A stretch of DNA of 64,000 bases from Gluconobacter roseus NBRC 3990 (GTDB taxonomy: Bacteria > Pseudomonadota > Alphaproteobacteria > Acetobacterales > Acetobacteraceae). The position numbers and the translations under genes are program-made. Where the stretch lies: positions 806,001 through 870,000 of the forward strand of contig NZ_BJLY01000001.1 in NCBI RefSeq assembly GCF_006538885.1, in the 5' to 3' direction. The notes beneath the pieces were generated by a model. That model saw only the letters and a list, made by a program, of their open reading frames with translations, was not told the origin of the DNA and made no database searches. How positions within the stretch are numbered: the stretch's first letter is position 1; every line of letters begins with the position of its first letter. Below are positions 63,525-64,000 of this stretch, piece by piece.

Positions 63525-64000
63525 TTAATCCCGACTAATCGAGCCCGTCCCGAAGGCCAGCCCTGCCGCCGCGATCATTGCGGCGTAATAGGCATCCGAA
63601 TGACTGAGCGTCGCATCCAGATAACCGTTCTGGGCAATGCTGGTCTGGGTCAGGGAGCCTACGCCGCTGCGATAGGCGGCCGAGGAAGCCTCGAAACTCG
63701 TGCGGGCGGCGGTTTCCAGTTTTCCTGACGCGGCATAGGCACTCAGGCTTGTTCGCAATGCGTTTTCCGCAGCTACGATCTGTTTGACCGAACTGTCCAC
63801 GGTTTGCTGCAGGGTTGCGTCCGCGCTGTCTGACTGGTCCTGCGCCTGTTTCAGAAGGGCCGCACGGGTTCCGCCATCAAAGATCGGCACCGTGATACCA
63901 CCGAGGATCAGGCTGCTGAAAGCATTGCTGGACAGGTTAAGCGTTGGGGGCGCTTCGCTTCCTACGCCCGGCACGGAGGACAGCGCCAGACGTCCGGTCG
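63525..64000 (-). CDS. Outer-membrane efflux protein, TolC/NodT family (5' part outside the window)
   Basis: The frame is open to the window edge, so only the last 158 or so codons are seen. GGITVPIFDGGTRAALLKQAQDQ is the typical second-repeat start of RND-type outer-membrane factors, followed by a long helix (KQIVAAENALRTSLSAYAASG) and SSAAYRSGVGSLT, then the terminal helix. TolC-type proteins form the outer-membrane exit duct for tripartite pumps. The pump genes are expected beyond the window. Confidence 0.87.
   Translation of the reverse strand, partial: TGRLALSSVPGVGSEAPPTLNLSSNAFSSLILGGITVPIFDGGTRAALLKQAQDQSDSADATLQQTVDSSVKQIVAAENALRTSLSAYAASGKLETAARTSFEASSAAYRSGVGSLTQTSIAQNGYLDATLSHSDAYYAAMIAAAGLAFGTGSISRD

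Noticed and set aside
1-64000. tRNA, rRNA, CRISPR array or prophage
   Set aside because: No cloverleaf-like sequence, repeat-spacer pattern or phage genes were noticed in a reading of the intergenic regions; a dedicated scan was not possible.

Overview
The window reads as a chromosomal segment of an acetic acid bacterium (Acetobacteraceae, most likely Gluconobacter or a close relative). The grounds are the protein content: an OprB-type carbohydrate porin, a diacetyl/acetoin-type short-chain reductase, malate:quinone oxidoreductase, an FAD-linked 2-hydroxyacid dehydrogenase and two TonB receptors, together with high GC and dense gene packing. The genus is inferred; no rRNA or tRNA is present. 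I see no insertion sequence, prophage or CRISPR array.

Layout. 1-5.6 kb: a 5'-truncated Cache-GAF-cyclase-like membrane receptor is coupled to an Mla/MCE-type lipid transport operon (permease, ATPase-like protein, MCE protein, TPR lipoprotein). The ATPase-like protein has lost its catalytic motifs and the cyclase domain has lost key residues. 5.6-17.8 kb: a small secreted protein, an oprB porin frameshifted in a C6 tract, an Hsp70-like protein, bioB, a plant-type acyl-ACP desaturase-like di-iron protein, a Dabb protein, an M13 peptidase, an OpuAC-like protein, an acetoin-type reductase, a methyltransferase and an exported orphan. 17.8-22.5 kb: the fatty acid cluster fabD-fabG-acpP-fabF followed by mltG. 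22.5-24.9 kb: a SYLF lipoprotein, an inositol-monophosphatase-family enzyme and mmcB.

25-39.6 kb is the most interesting region, a lipid island. It holds a GINT1-like beta-propeller protein (+). Next is a six-gene minus-strand operon with 4-bp overlaps at every junction: metallophosphoesterase, LptF, LptG, fatty acid hydroxylase, nucleotidyltransferase, glycosyltransferase. A lipid kinase plus Tam41-like cytidylyltransferase pair (+) follows. Last is a minus-strand operon of flippase, CDP-glycerol glycerophosphotransferase-like protein, fatty acyl-AMP ligase, acyl carrier protein and serine palmitoyltransferase-like enzyme. Together these look like a pathway that makes a long-chain (sphingoid) base, hydroxylates it, adds a phosphorylated or glycosylated head group and exports the product. 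A ceramide synthase and a 3-ketosphinganine reductase are not visible here.

39.8-64 kb: mostly housekeeping and accessory genes. These are alr, a TonB receptor, an HD-domain phosphohydrolase, small membrane and lipoprotein genes, cysG, glsA, divergent mntH/mntR with a palindromic operator candidate, a DeoR regulator, mqo, an FAD-linked dehydrogenase, metH-purU, a mini CxCC protein and a TetR regulator. A second TonB receptor follows with a palindrome in its promoter region, then a 5'-nucleotidase, a KGG-repeat stress protein and the C-terminal part of a TolC-family efflux protein cut by the window end.
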